In this document: in pieces, positions 41,690 through 54,802 of the stretch
How the letters are laid out: each line of letters begins with the position of its first letter
How positions within the stretch are numbered: the stretch's first letter is position 1
Assembly: GCA_024036415.1 (NCBI GenBank)
Contig: JAMWET010001075.1
Span: 58,501-122,500 of the forward strand
DNA: 64,000 bases
Source: Prochilodus magdalenae
Lineage: Eukaryota; Chordata; Actinopteri; Characiformes; Prochilodontidae
Direction: 5' to 3'
Program-made: the position numbers and the translations under genes
Notes under the pieces: model-generated
Seen by the model: the letters and a program-made list of their open reading frames with translations, nothing else
What the model was told of the DNA's origin: nothing
Database searches by the model: none

Positions 41690-42170
41690 GTAGAATATGA
41701 ATCGGGAATCTGTTTGGAAATCATGGATCCTCTGGAATAAAGAGGAGAGGAACCATCCAGCTCATAATCACCGCACAGTGGTGGTATGCAGGGAGGCCAT
41801 TGGTGCACGCTGCCTGGGAGACCTGCATGTCTGTGAAGCTCCACTAACGCTGAGCGGTGTATACGGGTTTTGGAGCGGCATATGCTGCATCCAGGCGACG
41901 TCTTTTCCAGGGAAGCTCTTGCTTATTTCAGCAGGAAAATGAACCACATTCCGCGCAGCAGCATGGCTCCGTAGGAAAAGAGTTCGGGAGTTAAACTGAC
42001 CTATGTGCAGTCCAGACCGGGTCACCCACAGTAAACATTCAGAGCATTATGGATGGAAAGATAGGACAAAGGAGAATCCAGACTGTGGGGCAGTTGAAAT
42101 CCGGTATCAAGCAAGAATGGAAAACATTTGACTTCCAGAACTTCAGAGTTCCCTAGCTTCAGTATTAGAT
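41690..42170 (+). pseudogene. Tc1/mariner-like transposase relic (lineage g), C-terminal half
   Basis: Read in shifting plus-strand frames it gives DLHVCE, then NAERCIRVLERHMLHPGDV, YFSRKMN, AWLRRKRVRELN and VGQLKSGIKQEW-like text. This is the order of the second catalytic region and C-terminus of fish Tc1-like transposases (…LFQQDN.KPHSA…W.PA.SPDLSPIEN.W…). The catalytic residues are largely lost. No inverted ends could be located. Confidence 0.55.
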
Positions 42171-42267
42171 TCGTTGTCTTTGTACTGTGTTCAGTAAATA
42201 TAAGGGATTTCTTTGTGAGGTTGTATATAATATATATGACAAGCCAGCATGAGCAACTAGCTCAGGC

Positions 42268-42276
42268 AGAGAGAGA

Positions 42277-42368
<92 letters not shown>

Positions 42369-42381
42369 GAGAGAGAGAGAG
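42268..42381. repeat. (GA)n microsatellite
   Basis: A nearly pure GA run of about 114 bp with few interruptions. Confidence 0.97.
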
Positions 42382-42880
42382 TGACAGAAAGAGAGGGATA
42401 TGCTTGCGTTTTGTCATTTAGCTCACATTCCTCCTTCATGGCCTCGGGGGTCTGTGTGTAGAAAGCGGATGGTGGGTGGAAGCAGAAGACAAACAGAAGG
42501 AAGAGCAGAGGGAGCTGCAGGCGCATGCTGAAGAGGAATCTGCAGAAGACACGGTGGGCAGGATCGTTTACATATTCATGACAGGCTCCCTCTCCTTCAG
42601 CGTTCGGGGGAAAACGCTGAGAGGAACAACCACAGCAGCTCCAGAACATCTCAGTGCTGCTGGAGGAAAAACAGGGACCAGCTACACGGCAGGAATACAG
42701 AGGAAAAGATGGAGACGCCGTCAATTTAGAGCAACACCAAAACCAAGGTCGCACCCCGAAGACCAGAGACTGACTCTCAGAGACTCGGAGCTGAGCTCAG
42801 CACATTACAGCCATCGTTCAGCAGGAAACGCCTGTTTACTCGGGTTACATCAGGCATGCATAGTCGATCAGCACTGAACA
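42382..42880. other. Unique DNA
   Basis: A 133-codon plus-strand frame (42476-42877) and an opposing 165-codon frame both lack any recognisable domain, so I do not call a gene. Confidence 0.4.
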
Positions 42881-44880
42881 CCACTACTGAACACCATACC
42901 CACCCTACCCAACCGCTACTGAACACCATACCCACCCTATCCAACCACTACTGAACACCATACCCACCCTATCCAACCGCTACTGAACACATACCCACCC
43001 TATCCAACCACTACTGAACACCATTCCCATCCTATCCAACCACTACTGAACACCATACCCATCCTATCCAACCACTACTGAACACCATTCCCACCCTACC
43101 CAACCACTACTGAACACCATACCCCCATCCCTGCAATACCACACTCCATACTTACCCCATCGCCACATTACTGAACACCATGCCCCATCCCTGCAATACC
43201 ACACTCTATACTTACCCCATGCCCACATTACTGAACACCATACCCCCATCTCTGCAATACCACACTCCATACTCACCCCATCCCCACATTACTGAACACC
43301 ATACCCCCATCTCTGCAATACCACCCTCCATACCCACCCCATCCCCACATTACTGAACACCATACCCCCATTCCTGCAATACCACACTCCATACTCACCC
43401 CATCCCCACATTACTGAACACCATACCCCATCCCTGCAATACCACACTCCATACTCACCCCATCCCCACATTACTGAACACCATACCCCATCCCTGCAAT
43501 ATCACACTCTATAGTTACCCCATCCCCAGATTACTGAACACCATACCCCATCCCTGCAATATCACACTCTATAGTTACCCCATCCCCAGATTACTGAACA
43601 CCATGCCCCATCCCTATATTACTGAACTTTCTACCCACCCAATCCCTGCATTAATGAATACCATACCAACCCTATCCCACCACTACTGAACACTATACCA
43701 ACCATATCCTATCACTTTTAAACATCATACTCCATCCCTGCATTACCAAACTCAATACTCACAGCATCCCCGCATTACTAAACACCATACCCCAGCTCTA
43801 TTTTACTGAACACCATACCCCATCCCATATTACTGAACACTATACCCACCCCATCCCTGCATTAATGAATACCATACCAACCCTATCCCACCACTACTGA
43901 ACATGATACTCCCATTCCTGCATTACCAAAGTTCATTCTCACCCCATCCCAGCATTACTGAACACCATGCCCCATCCCTATTTTACTGAACACTATACCC
44001 ACCTCATCTCTGCACTACTGAGCACCATAACAACCCTATCCCACCTCTACTGAACATCAAACTCCCATTCCTACATTACCAAACTTCATACACACCCCAT
44101 CCCCACATTACTGAACACCATACCCCATCCTATATTACTGAACATTATACCCACCCTATCCCAGCATTACTGAAAACCATACCCACCCCATCTCTGCATT
44201 ACTGAGTACCATACCTGCTCTATCCCTGCATTACTAAACTCCATACTCACCCCATCCCTGCATTGCTGTATACAATATCAACCCCATCCCTACATTACTT
44301 AACACCATATCAACCACAACCCTGCATTACTGAGCACCACACCAACCATACCCACAACATCCATCCATTACTTAACATTGGACCCACACCATTCCTGCAT
44401 TATTAAACACCATATAGACACCATCCTTGCATTACCTGCATTACTGAAAGTCGTACTCAAATCATCCTGCCTTATCCAAAATCATTCCCACACCATGCCT
44501 GCACCATTCCCACACCATCTTGGCATTACCTAACATGAGTACACAGCACCACACCCATACCATCCCCACATTAGCCAATGGCATACCCACAACACTATCT
44601 GCGAATTACTTATCACCATACCCAAACCATCCCTACATTACCAACACCACACTTGCACCATTACCACACCATCCTTACATTACCAACACCACACCCGCAC
44701 TATTCCCACAGTGCCCAACACGGTCCTCTTTTCTTCCATCGAACACCAAACACTGTCCTCTCCCCATCCCTGCTATACCCAATATCAACCCCAACACATC
44801 CCCACAACAACCAATATCATCCACAACCCACCCCCACAATACCCAACACCGTTATCTCCTCATCCCCACATTTCTACTGA
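42880..44880. repeat. About 2-kb degenerate array of ~30-bp units (CATCCCTGCATTACTGAACACCATACCC type)
   Basis: Phrases CTACTGAACACCATACCC, CCATCCCTGCAATACC and CCCCACATTACTGAACACC repeat throughout. The left third is regular and shows a longer two-unit period of about 60 bp (43120-43600); the right part is more diverged, ending near 44880. No gene is seen. Confidence 0.9.
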
Positions 44881-45100
44881 AGTCTAGAATAGTTGCTGTG
44901 CCCACTCACACCAAAGTGCTTAACGGTGTTGCAGTGCTTCTTGCACACAGCACAATATAGTAGCCAATCAAGAGAGAGAGAATTTGCATATATTAGTCTT
45001 AAAGGCGCAGTAACGAAACCAGTGTCTTTAAGTGTAAGAGATAAAGAGAGCTTTAAAAACAGCCGTGTATAATAAATCATTACTGCTCTTAGTGCATAAA
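44881..45100. other. Unique DNA
   Basis: No feature recognised. Confidence 0.35.
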
Positions 45101-45109
45101 ACCACTCGG

Positions 45110-45560
45110 GTGTTTCCAGTCCTCACGGGAATGAAAGGAGCGCGCGGGATACGGGTCCTGTAAGGGGACAAACTGCAGGAAGATGAACGTTTTGTGCTGA
45201 ACTAGCGCTTCAGCCATGTGTATGAGTGTCTGATGGACTACCCGGTTCCTGTTCCTTGTTCTTTAGTGCCAGGGGGCGGGGCCCGCCGAGCTGTTGCTGA
45301 CTGAGGCTTGCGTGCGAAGCCAGGCCAGTGCGGGAGGAAGTGAGATGTGTGAGAAATCAGCCACTGCCGTCTCGTCTCACCGCGGCTTGCGCCTGCCCTC
45401 ACTCGCTCGCCCCTTTTGTTCCCAGCTTCAACCCTCTCACTTCCTGTCGAACTTTATCTCTGGCCCTTTATCTCTGGCCCTATCTGGCCCACTCCTAGTT
45501 CAAAACACCTCACAGGCAGTTTGACAGTTTTTGGGTGGTGGGGTCTTGGGGGGCTGGGAG
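45110..45560. promoter_or_regulatory. CpG-rich patch, possible promoter or first exon
   Basis: Against an AT-rich surrounding this part has many CpGs (GGAGCGCGCGGGATACGG, CTCACCGCGGCTTGCGCC). It has a GC box GGGGGCGGGGCCC (about 45271-45283) and ETS-like CACTTCCTG at about 45438. No coding exon is recognised beside it. It may belong to a gene outside or spanning the window. Confidence 0.35.
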
Positions 45561-45990
45561 GAGGTGGCGGGTGATGTGTTGGTGATTCAGAGACTGTTTA
45601 CGTTTCCTCATTAGCACCTTCATGTTTTTCTCGGTGCATGTGCTGATTCCTCAAAACATCATCTTCATGCTGTCTGGCATGATCTCGTGCCTGTTAGTCA
45701 TTGCACAGATTTCGAAACTCTGCACAAATCTGCACATTTGAACGCACCATTACAGTTTATTGACTGAAAACAACATGCTGGGGGTCCGGGGGGATAACAC
45801 ATTTGGGTAAAATGGCAGCTTTTATGTTTTATTCTTATTTTTTCCCCAAATATACGAAATATAGCTAATAAATTATGCAATAAACTGGTCATAGTTTGTG
45901 TGTTTTCTGTAGAGGATGTGTTCACTTACATTCACCTCACTTACTTTCACAATTTGACCAGGGAGCCCAAAAATTAGCATATGAGTGAGT
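45561..45990. other. Unique DNA
   Basis: No feature recognised. Confidence 0.4.
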
Positions 45991-45991
45991 G

Positions 45992-47205
45992 CACAGTGGT
46001 GCTTGTATAAACCCTTTAGTATTTTCTATATTTCTGTGTATATTTGAGCGTAAACTTTATCAGAAGTCCTAAAAGTAGATAAAGAGAACCCAGTCAAACA
46101 AATCAGACCAAAATAATAGACCTGGTCATTAACAGACTGAGGAAAATCATCCAGTATCTCATTTCTGTGAGGGTAAAAGTATGTGGAAAGAATGTGGACC
46201 TTAAGGATTAGCAGATAATCTGAAGGTGAAGTAAGGTCAGGTGTTTCCAGTCAATGGGATGGTGATCAGGTGTAGGTGAGCGCCCTGGTTTATTACAGAA
46301 CAGGGACTTATCAAAGTTCGATCTTCGTTAGTAGAAGTGTCATGGCACCACCAAAGGAGATTTTTGAGGAACCTCAGAAGAAGAGCTGTTGATGATCAGG
46401 CTGGAGAAGGTTGCAGAGCTATTTTTAATGAGTTTGGACTCCACCATCCAAAGTCAGACAGAAGACCACCGTTACCTTCCCCAGGAGTGGACCACCAACA
46501 CAAATCACTCCAAGAGCAAGGTGTGTAATACTCCACAAGGTCACAAAGGAACCCAGGGTAACATCTAAGCAGCCCCAGTGGCTAATGCAAAAGTTCATGA
46601 GTCCACCGTCAGGAGAACACTCTACAGCGATGGTGTGCATAGCAGGTTAGCCCAGAGAACCTCACTTCTCTCCTAAAAGAACATTGCTGCCCATCTGCAG
46701 TCAGATTTGTGGATGGATGAAACTAAAACAGATCATTCTGGTTCAAATGGGGAGCGGTATGTCTGGATAATGGTGAACCCTGGTGTGAAACATGGTGGTG
46801 GTAGTATCATGGTTTGGGCCTGTTTTGTTGCATCTTGGTCTGGAAGGCTTGCCATCATTAATAGAACAGTGAAATCGGAATTATACCAGAAAGTCCTAAA
46901 GGACAAACGGCAGGACATCTGCCTGTGAGCTGAATCTCAAGAGAATGTGGGTCAGTCAGCAAGACAACGGCCGTAAGCACACAAGTGGTTTTACCAAAGA
47001 CGGTCAAAAGTAGAACAAAGTTAATGAAGTTCTGAAATTCCCAATAGTAATTAAGTAGGAATGCTGTGGAAGGACCTGAAGCGAGCAGTTCTTGGGAGGA
47101 AACCCAACAACATCCCAGATCTGAACCTGTTTTGTACAAAAGACCGGACTAAAATTCCTTCAAGGAGGACTGATCAACCATTACCGGAAAACTTTTGGGG
47201 GCTGT
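45992..47205 (+). mobile_element. Tc1 element (lineage c) with decayed full-length transposase, right end lost
   Basis: The left end CACAGTGGTGCTTGTATAAA, followed by TTTAGTATTTTCTATATTTC, fits the end of a common fish Tc1 family. The transposase starts at 46342 with MAPPKEIFEEPQKKSC and a stop. It goes on through GRPT.ITPRARCVILHKVTK-like text, WMDETKTDHSG (first Asp present), KHGGGSIMVWACFVASWSGR, then ELNLKRMW and SQQDNGRKHTSG (second Asp present) to degraded text at 47200. At least ten stops or frameshifts kill it. The right end is replaced by the repeat at 47206. Confidence 0.9.
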
Positions 47206-47640
47206 TGTCTCACTGTCCACTCTATTAGACACTCCTACCTTGCTATTCCACCTTGCGGATGTACAGTCAGAGACGATAGCTCATCCCCTGCTGCACAGTG
47301 CAGTGTTGGTCATCGTCTAGTCCGAGGACACAGGACGCTGCCCACATGACGCTGCCCACAGGACACTGCCCACAGGATGCTGTTGGCTGGAGAGTTTTGA
47401 GTGGTGGACGATTCTCAGTCCAGCAGTACTACTGTGTTTGATCTAGTCTCACCAGCACAACACACTCTAACAAACCACTATCCCATCAGTGTCACTGCAG
47501 TGCTGAGAGTGATCCATCACCCACATAATACCTGCTCTGTGGTGGTCCTGGGGGGGTCCTGACCATTGAGGGACAGGAAAATAAAGTATACAGAGAAGCA
47601 GACGGCCAGTGGAGCTGATGAGATGTAATGTCACGGCTCC
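47206..47640. mobile_element. Non-coding interspersed element, copy 2
   Basis: TCACTGTCCACTCTATTAGA, CTCCTACCTTGCTATTCC, GACACAGGACGCTGCCCAC, TTCTCAGTCCAGCAG and GTGGTGGTCCTGGGGGGG match 20806-21190 in order. The copy begins in the middle of the family, at the truncated end of the Tc1 element, so it may have deleted that end. Confidence 0.65.
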
Positions 47641-48480
47641 AATATGTTCATTTCTGCATGTGAACTTAGTTGTTTATATAATATGGTACAGAGCGTTCTG
47701 GAGGAAGTAGATTGAGATTGAATAGGCTGAAGTGAACAGACAGTAAATGGAAACTGCAGTGTGGGAGATCAGAGAGGTTCACAGACGCATGTGAACCCCC
47801 CGTTGCCGCTGCCATTGGAGGACACTTCTCATGACCTTGAGCTGTGACACACTGATCCGAGAGCAAAACCTCCACAGACGCCACCATCTCTGCCACTTCC
47901 TGTACCAGCATGCTCTGCTTCCTGTAAACTCGTGTGGTGGCCCTGCTGCTTTGCCTTTGCCGGATTGGTGCTCTCGCTTTCACTGTCTTTCATCTCATTT
48001 AACTTCTGTTTGCCATGTGCCCGTCTCCGAGGTCTATTACAGTGTTGATTTACTGCTGTCATTACAAAACCTCCTAGAGTCCTCTAGACTCCTTTCAAAA
48101 ATAATAGCTCTCTGTTACATTGTGTAACCATTCAGAAACCACATGATGTTACACTGATAGACGCTAAAAGATCCGTATCAGTTGATTTGCTGGCTGAAAA
48201 GAAGTTAACACGCTTAAACAGGCATTTTCTGCTCATTTTAATGCACAATTTCTCTTTTTTTTTCTGCTTTTGGGAGGAAATCTAACTATAGAATGTGCCA
48301 TCACTCTCACACACCTCTCCGTTTATGTCCACAGTATGCTGACTTCAGCAAATAAACTATGATTGTGAATTAAAATGTGCAAAATGTGGACAAATGGAGG
48401 AAATTCAAGGCCATTTTTACCCTGTCCAGGGTGGTCAACCAACTAAGATCACTCTAAGAACATGTCATGTAATAGTACAG
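47641..48480. other. Unique DNA
   Basis: Overlapping short frames on both strands without a recognisable domain. Confidence 0.4.
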
Positions 48481-48505
48481 GTGCCAAAGGGAACTTCCAA
48501 GCAGT

Positions 48506-51500
48506 TTACAGGCTCTAAGTGGAGAGACATTTCAGTGCATTACACCTCATAATGCATTATAAGTGGTCTTTACAGGCTCTAAGTGGAGAGACATTTCAGT
48601 GCATTACATCTCATAGTGCATTATAAGTGGTCTTTACAGGCTCTAAGTGGAGAGAGATTTCAGTGCATTACATCTCATAATGCATTATAAGTGGTCTTTA
48701 CAGGCTCTAAGTTGAATGGCATTTCAGTGCATTACATCTCATAGTGCATTATAAGTGGTCTTTACAGGCTATAGGTGGAATGGCATTTCAGTGCATTACA
48801 CCTCATAGTGCATTATAAGTGGTCTTTACAGGCTCTAAGTGGAATGGCATTTCAGTGCATTACACCTCATAGTGCATTATAAGTGGTCTTTACAGGCTCT
48901 AAGTGGAATGGCATTTCAGTGCATTACACCTCATAATGCATTATAAGTGGTCTTTACAGGTTCTAAGTTGAATGGCATTTCAGTGCATTACATCTCATAG
49001 TGCATTATAAGTGGTCTTTACAGGCTCTAAGTGGAATGGCATTTCAGTGCATTACACCTCATAGTGCATTATAAGTGGTCTTTACAGGCTCTAAGTGGAA
49101 TGGCATTTCAGTGCATTACATCTCATAGTGCATTATAAGTGGTCTTCACAGGCTCTAAGTGGAGTGACATTTCAGTGCATTACATCTCATAGTGCATTAT
49201 AAGTGGTCTTTACAGGCTATAGGTGGAATGGCATTTCAGTGCATTACACCTCATAGTGCATTATAAGTGGTCTTTACAGGCTCTAAGTGGAATGACATTT
49301 CAGTGCATTACACCTCATAGTGCATTATAAGTGGTCTTTACAGGCTATAGGTGGAATGGCATTTCAGTGCATTACACCTCATAGTGCATTATAAGTGGTC
49401 TTTACAGGCTATAGGTGGAATGGCATTTCAGTGCATTACACCTCATAATGCATTATAAGTGGTCTTTACAGGCTCTAGGTGGAATGGCATTTCAATACAT
49501 TACACCTCATAGTGCATTATAAGTGGTCTTTACAGGTTCTAAGTTGAATGGCATTTCAATACATTACACCTCATAGTGCATTATAAGTGGTCTTTACAGG
49601 CTCTAAGTGGAGTGACATTTCAATAAATTACATCTTATAGTGCATTATAAGTGGTCTTTACAGGCTCTAAGTGGAGAGACATGACTTATAGAGCATTATA
49701 AGTGGTCTTTACAGGCTCTAAGTGGAGTGACATTTCAGTGCATTACACCTCATAATGCATTATAAGTGGTCTTTACAGGCTCTAAGTGGAGAGACATGAC
49801 TTATAGAGCATTATAAGTGGTCTTTACAGGCTCTAAGTGGAGAGACATGACTTATAGAGCATTATAAGTGGTCTTTACAGGCTCTAAGTGAAGTGACATT
49901 TCAGTGCATTACACATCATAGTGCATTATAAGTGGTCTTTACAGGCTCTAAGTGGAGAGACATGACTTATAGAGCATTATAAGTGGTCTTTACAGGCTCT
50001 AAGTGGAGAGACATGACTTATAGAGCATTATAAGTGGTCTTTACAGGCTCTAAGTGGAGAGACATGACTTATAGAGCATTATAAGTGGTCTTTACAGGCT
50101 CTAAGTGGAGAGACATGACTTATAGAGCATTATAAGTGGTCTTTACAGGCTCTAAGTGAAGTGACATTTCAGTGCATTACACATCATAGTGCATTATAAG
50201 TGGTCTTTACAGGCTCTAAGTGGAGAGACATGACTTATAGAGCATTATAAGTGGTCTTTACAGGCTCTAAGTGGAGAGACATGACTTATAGAGCATTATA
50301 AGTGGTCTTTACAGGCTCTAAGTGGAATGGCATTTCAGTGCATTACACCTCATAGTGCATTATAAGTGGTCTTTACAGGCTCTAAGTGGAATGGCATTTC
50401 AGTGCATTACACCTCATAGTGCATTATAAGTGGTCTTTACAGGCTATAGGTGGAATGGCATTTCAGTGCATTACACCTCATAATGCATTATAAGTGGTCT
50501 TTACAGGTTATAGGTGGAATTGCATTTCAGTGCATTACATCTCATAGTGCATTATAAGTGGTCTTTACAGGCTATAGGTGGAATGGCATTTCAGTGCATT
50601 ACACCTCATAATGCATTATAAGTGGTCTTTACAGGCTCTAGGTGGAATGGCATTTCAATACATTACACCTCATAGTGCATTATAAGTGGTCTTTACAGGT
50701 TCTAAGTTGAATGGCATTTCAATACATTACACCTCATAGTGCATTATAAGTGGTCTTTACAGGCTCTAAGTGGAGTGACATTTCAATAAATTACATCTTA
50801 TAGTGCATTATAAGTGGTCTTTACAGGCTCTAAGTGGAGTGACATTTCAGTGCATTACACCTCATAATGCATTATAAGTGGTCTTTACAGGCTCTAAGTG
50901 GAGAGACATGACTTATAGAGCATTATAAGTGGTCTTTACAGGCTCTAAGTGGAGAGACATGACTTATAGAGCATTATAAGTGGTCTTTACAGGCTCTAAG
51001 TGAAGTGACATTTCAGTGCATTACACATCATAGTGCATTATAAGTGGTCTTTACAGGCTCTAAGTGGAGAGACATGACTTATAGAGCATTATAAGTGGTC
51101 TTTACAGGCTCTAAGTGGAGAGACATGACTTATAGAGCATTATAAGTGGTCTTTACAGGCTCTAAGTGGAGAGACATGACTTATAGAGCATTATAAGTGG
51201 TCTTTACAGGCTCTAAGTGGAGAGACATGACTTATAGAGCATTATAAGTGGTCTTTACAGGCTCTAAGTGAAGTGACATTTCAGTGCATTACACATCATA
51301 GTGCATTATAAGTGGTCTTTACAGGCTCTAAGTGGAGAGACATGACTTATAGAGCATTATAAGTGGTCTTTACAGGCTCTAAGTGGAGAGACATGACTTA
51401 TAGAGCATTATAAGTGGTCTTTACAGGCTCTAAGTGGAGAGACATGACTTATAGAGCATTATAAGTGGTCTTTACAGGCTCTAAGTGGAATGGCATTTCA

Positions 51501-51640
51501 GTGCATTACACCTCATAGTGCATTATAAGTGGTCTTTACAGGCTCTAAGTGGAATGGCATTTCAGTGCATTACACCTCATAGTGCATTATAAGTGGTCTT
51601 TACAGGCTCTAAGTGGAATGACATTTCAGTGCATTACACC
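48506..51640. repeat. 3.1-kb array of 64-bp and 51-bp units with higher-order organisation
   Basis: The long unit starts TTACAGGCTCTAAGTGGAAT then GGCATTTCAGTGCATTACAC and ends CATTATAAGTGGTCT; copies at 48571, 48635 and 48699 are 64 bp apart. The short unit (GGAGAGACATGACTTATAGA) lacks 13 bp; copies at 49940, 49991 and 50042 are 51 bp apart. Runs of the two types alternate. A block including GGCTCTAGGTGGAATGGC recurs at 49471 and 50634 (1163 bp). Markers further on (GCTCTAAGTGAAGTGAC at 49881/50993 and 50149/51261) are 1112 bp apart, one short unit fewer. No gene. Confidence 0.95.
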
Positions 51641-52862
51641 TCATACCTCACATTCATGCTAATAATGCTCTTATGAACAGATATTATAGTGCATTATTAA
51701 ACCTGACATTATGAAGTTGCATACTCTTGTTTGATATGTATTACATGTTATGCATGTAATTACAGCTAGCTGCTAGTAACTATACAAGCTTATGGCTGGG
51801 ATTAGAAGGTATTAAATATGCCATATAACACCTTATGAATGCATTTAGATGGTATCACTGATACAGGGTTCTTTGGAAGTGTTACCGGTAGGTTTTATCA
51901 GTTTGTGTCACAGACTACATTAAAGTAGTTACACTAAATGACACTAAACAAGACAAAATACAAACCTGAGTTTACTTCACACTTCAGCCATGTATCATCT
52001 TGGGTTAAATATCGATATCTTAAAGACGATCAACAGCAGCCGCATACAGCTTTCATACAGTGATAAGAAACACAGCCAGTCACAGACAGCTGTGATTCAA
52101 CACGCTGATTCATTTCTCATTGCTCAGCATGGAAACCCACCAGTTCGAGGTCCGAGGCCAGGTTCTCAGAGCAAGGTGCTTTCTGAAATAGGTACCCAAT
52201 CAGAACAGAGCTCATTTACAGATATCGGTCTTAAAGGCACAGTATATCTAATAATATATAAATAGTACATACATCCTATACCTCATAGTGACAAATGCAT
52301 CTCTCTCTCCCTCACTACCTCAGTCTCTCTCTCTTTCTCTCACACTCTCTCCCTCACTCTCTCTCTCTCTCTAGTATGTCCTGTAGTGCTGGTTAGACTC
52401 TGTGACAGATTTATGTCTGTGGGGTTAGAGTTTTACAGCAGCTCCACCCAAAACCCTTACATCCTCGCACACTGGCCTTTCATCTGCATACCTGACAGAA
52501 AGACAGAGAGAGAGAGAGAGAGAGGGAGAGAGGGAGAGAAACACTACATACGTTCCTCTGAAACGGGGCAGTAAAGCTGATATTCAGAAAAGCGTTCTAG
52601 GGATATGTGCCTTTCGCTTCCGAAAGCTTACTTTTCCAACATTGATTATGAATTATAGAGTGTTAATCATACATACTATAATAACAATGTAAAATAATAA
52701 TATAAGTTAAAATGAAATATGTACTGTGTATGTAGATGTATGTATATCTTAAAGACTTTTTGACTTTTCTATATGTTTATAGTTATCAATCAATATCAAT
52801 ATTTATTTGTATAGTGCTTTTTTACAACTAATGATGTCTCACAGCATCTTCACAGAAAAGCA
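51641..52862. other. Unique DNA with short (CT)n and (GA)n runs
   Basis: CT-rich 52298-52372 and GA-rich 52500-52545 are simple repeats. The 91-codon frame at 51990 has no recognisable domain. Confidence 0.45.
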
Positions 52863-52863
52863 G

Positions 52864-52900
<37 letters not shown>

Positions 52901-52994
52901 TGTGTGTGTGTATGTATGTGTGTGTGTATATGTGTGTATGTGTGTGTGTGTATATATGTGTGTGTGTGTGTGTATATATGTGTGAGTGTGTGTA

Positions 52995-53043
<49 letters not shown>

Positions 53044-53260
53044 GTGTGTGTGTGTGTATATATGTGTGAGTGTGTGTATGTATGTGTGTGTATGTGTGTG
53101 TGTGTATGTGTGTGTATGTATATGTGTGTGTGTGTGTGTGTATGTATGTGTCTGTGTGTGTGAGTGTGTGTATGGGTGTGTGTGTATGTATGTGTGTGTG
53201 TATGTGTGCATGTATGTGTGTGTGTGTGTGTGTGAGCATGTGTGTGCGTGTGTATGTGTG
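52863..53260. repeat. Long compound (GT)n / GTAT microsatellite
   Basis: About 400 bp of GTGTGTGT with TATGTATG and TATATATG interruptions. Open frames on both strands are repeat artefacts. Confidence 0.97.
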
Positions 53261-53900
53261 AGTGTGGGCTACACTGGGCTACACTGAGGAGGATGCATTT
53301 AGTACCTCCCATAGGAACATATCTACACCACACTGCCATCCCATTTTTATAGTCGCTTTAATCCCACACATCTTATATATACGCTTATTATTTTAAGTCC
53401 TACGTTTCTTGACCCTGTTATTTATTTAATGTGCTTCTTAATGTTTAGCTTGTGTGTCTGCATGTGGTTTGGGAGGACATTCAATGTGGATGAGCTAACT
53501 CTTGGTACGAGTGCTACAAGGAACAGGCCGGCATCCTACGCCGGTAAATGACGGGTGGTATGAAAAGTTCACACACTTTTAATGCCATTTCACACACCTT
53601 TGTAATCAATGATGCGTGTGGGTATGTGTGTGTGGGGGCGCAGAAGTAACTTTCAGAACTGAGTTTCAGAAATATCCTGTGGTTTACATGTGAACTGAAC
53701 TTCTGGAAACTTCAGCTCAACTCTGACGTACAAACTTTCCCATCAATAATCAGTAACGTTAGCTTTTCTCTGGCAGCTACTCACCTGGAAACGACAGGAT
53801 TATGACCACAGACAATTTCTTAACCCCTTAAACCCCAACTGTTCCTCACTCTCCCCAGTAGAGAACCCACACATTAGGTTTATAGTAGATGCTATGGGTG
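53261..53900. other. Unique DNA
   Basis: No feature recognised. Confidence 0.4.
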
Positions 53901-53904
53901 GATG

Positions 53905-54790
53905 AAGTACACAAACCAATGTCATTGAGTTAAAGTAGAGATCCCCAAGGTACAATATTACTGCAGTAAAAGTAAAAGACCTCCGTTTAGAAGTATCTAC
54001 CTTCAGATGTACTGGTATGGAGAGTAACAGGAGCAGGATTTATTATGGATCTAATGTCCTGTTATCATTTCTGGAACCAGACTCTTAATCAGCTCAGTTC
54101 AGGTGAAGAGACTCTAGTGTCTCTCAGTCCACCCGCCTTCAATAGAAACTCATTAGTTAGTCTGACACTGATGTCTATTCACATGATCATAAGCACAGAA
54201 CACTGAAAAAGAACAGGTTCCATTATCTAGAACCATAAAATTAAAGTTTAAGATTTATTTGCAGCTTAGTTACAGGTTAAAGTTGAATATAACTTGGTTT
54301 AAACAGGCTCACTAATGAGTTTTCCTCCACTATACTGTATCTCTATGACCGTTCATAAACATGAACTAGCCGAAACACATTTACTAGAGAAGGAAGTGTT
54401 TGTATAAACTCATGTGTACATATTTCTTTAGTGTGGTCTATGTACCCACAAAGTCCGGGACAATCTGTTTGATCTGTTTACTAACCCCATCCTGCTTACC
54501 TCCAGCTGCTCCTTGATGTAGTCCTGGCCTCAAATGGACATTTCCATGGATGCTAGGAACTCATAAATAAGATTGTTTAGTTTAGCATGTTGCATTACAC
54601 AATACATTTTTACACGGACATACACTGAAAGGAACTACATATTTCCCACAATGCAGTGGAGTAAAAGGTCAGATATTAGTTTAAACTGCAGCAGAGTTAA
54701 AGTACAAAGTCATCCAGAATGGAAATACTTCAGCACCCATACACTAAAATCTACTTAAGTACAGCAACTAACCACACTTACTTTGTTACT
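53905..54790. repeat. Dispersed repeat family 2, copy 2
   Basis: The left edge, GTGGATGAAGTACACAAACC, then AAGTAGAGATCCCCAAGG, and the right edge, CCAGAATGGAAATACTTCAG, match 27405-27760. The middle (54000-54600) is not obviously repeated elsewhere in the window. No gene. Confidence 0.45.
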
Positions 54791-54802
54791 ATCGACCACT
54801 GG

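Noticed and set aside
42476..42877. 133-codon plus-strand frame beside the GA microsatellite
   Set aside because: No domain; the opposing frame of 165 codons is partly the microsatellite; likely chance.
45992..47205. Active Tc1 transposon
   Set aside because: Many stops and frameshifts and loss of the right inverted end, although two catalytic Asp motifs survive.
48506..51640. CRISPR-like regular direct repeats
   Set aside because: Units are head-to-tail with no unique spacers, and the sequence is clearly eukaryotic.
52863..53260. Overlapping frames of up to 166 codons on both strands
   Set aside because: Translation of the GT microsatellite.
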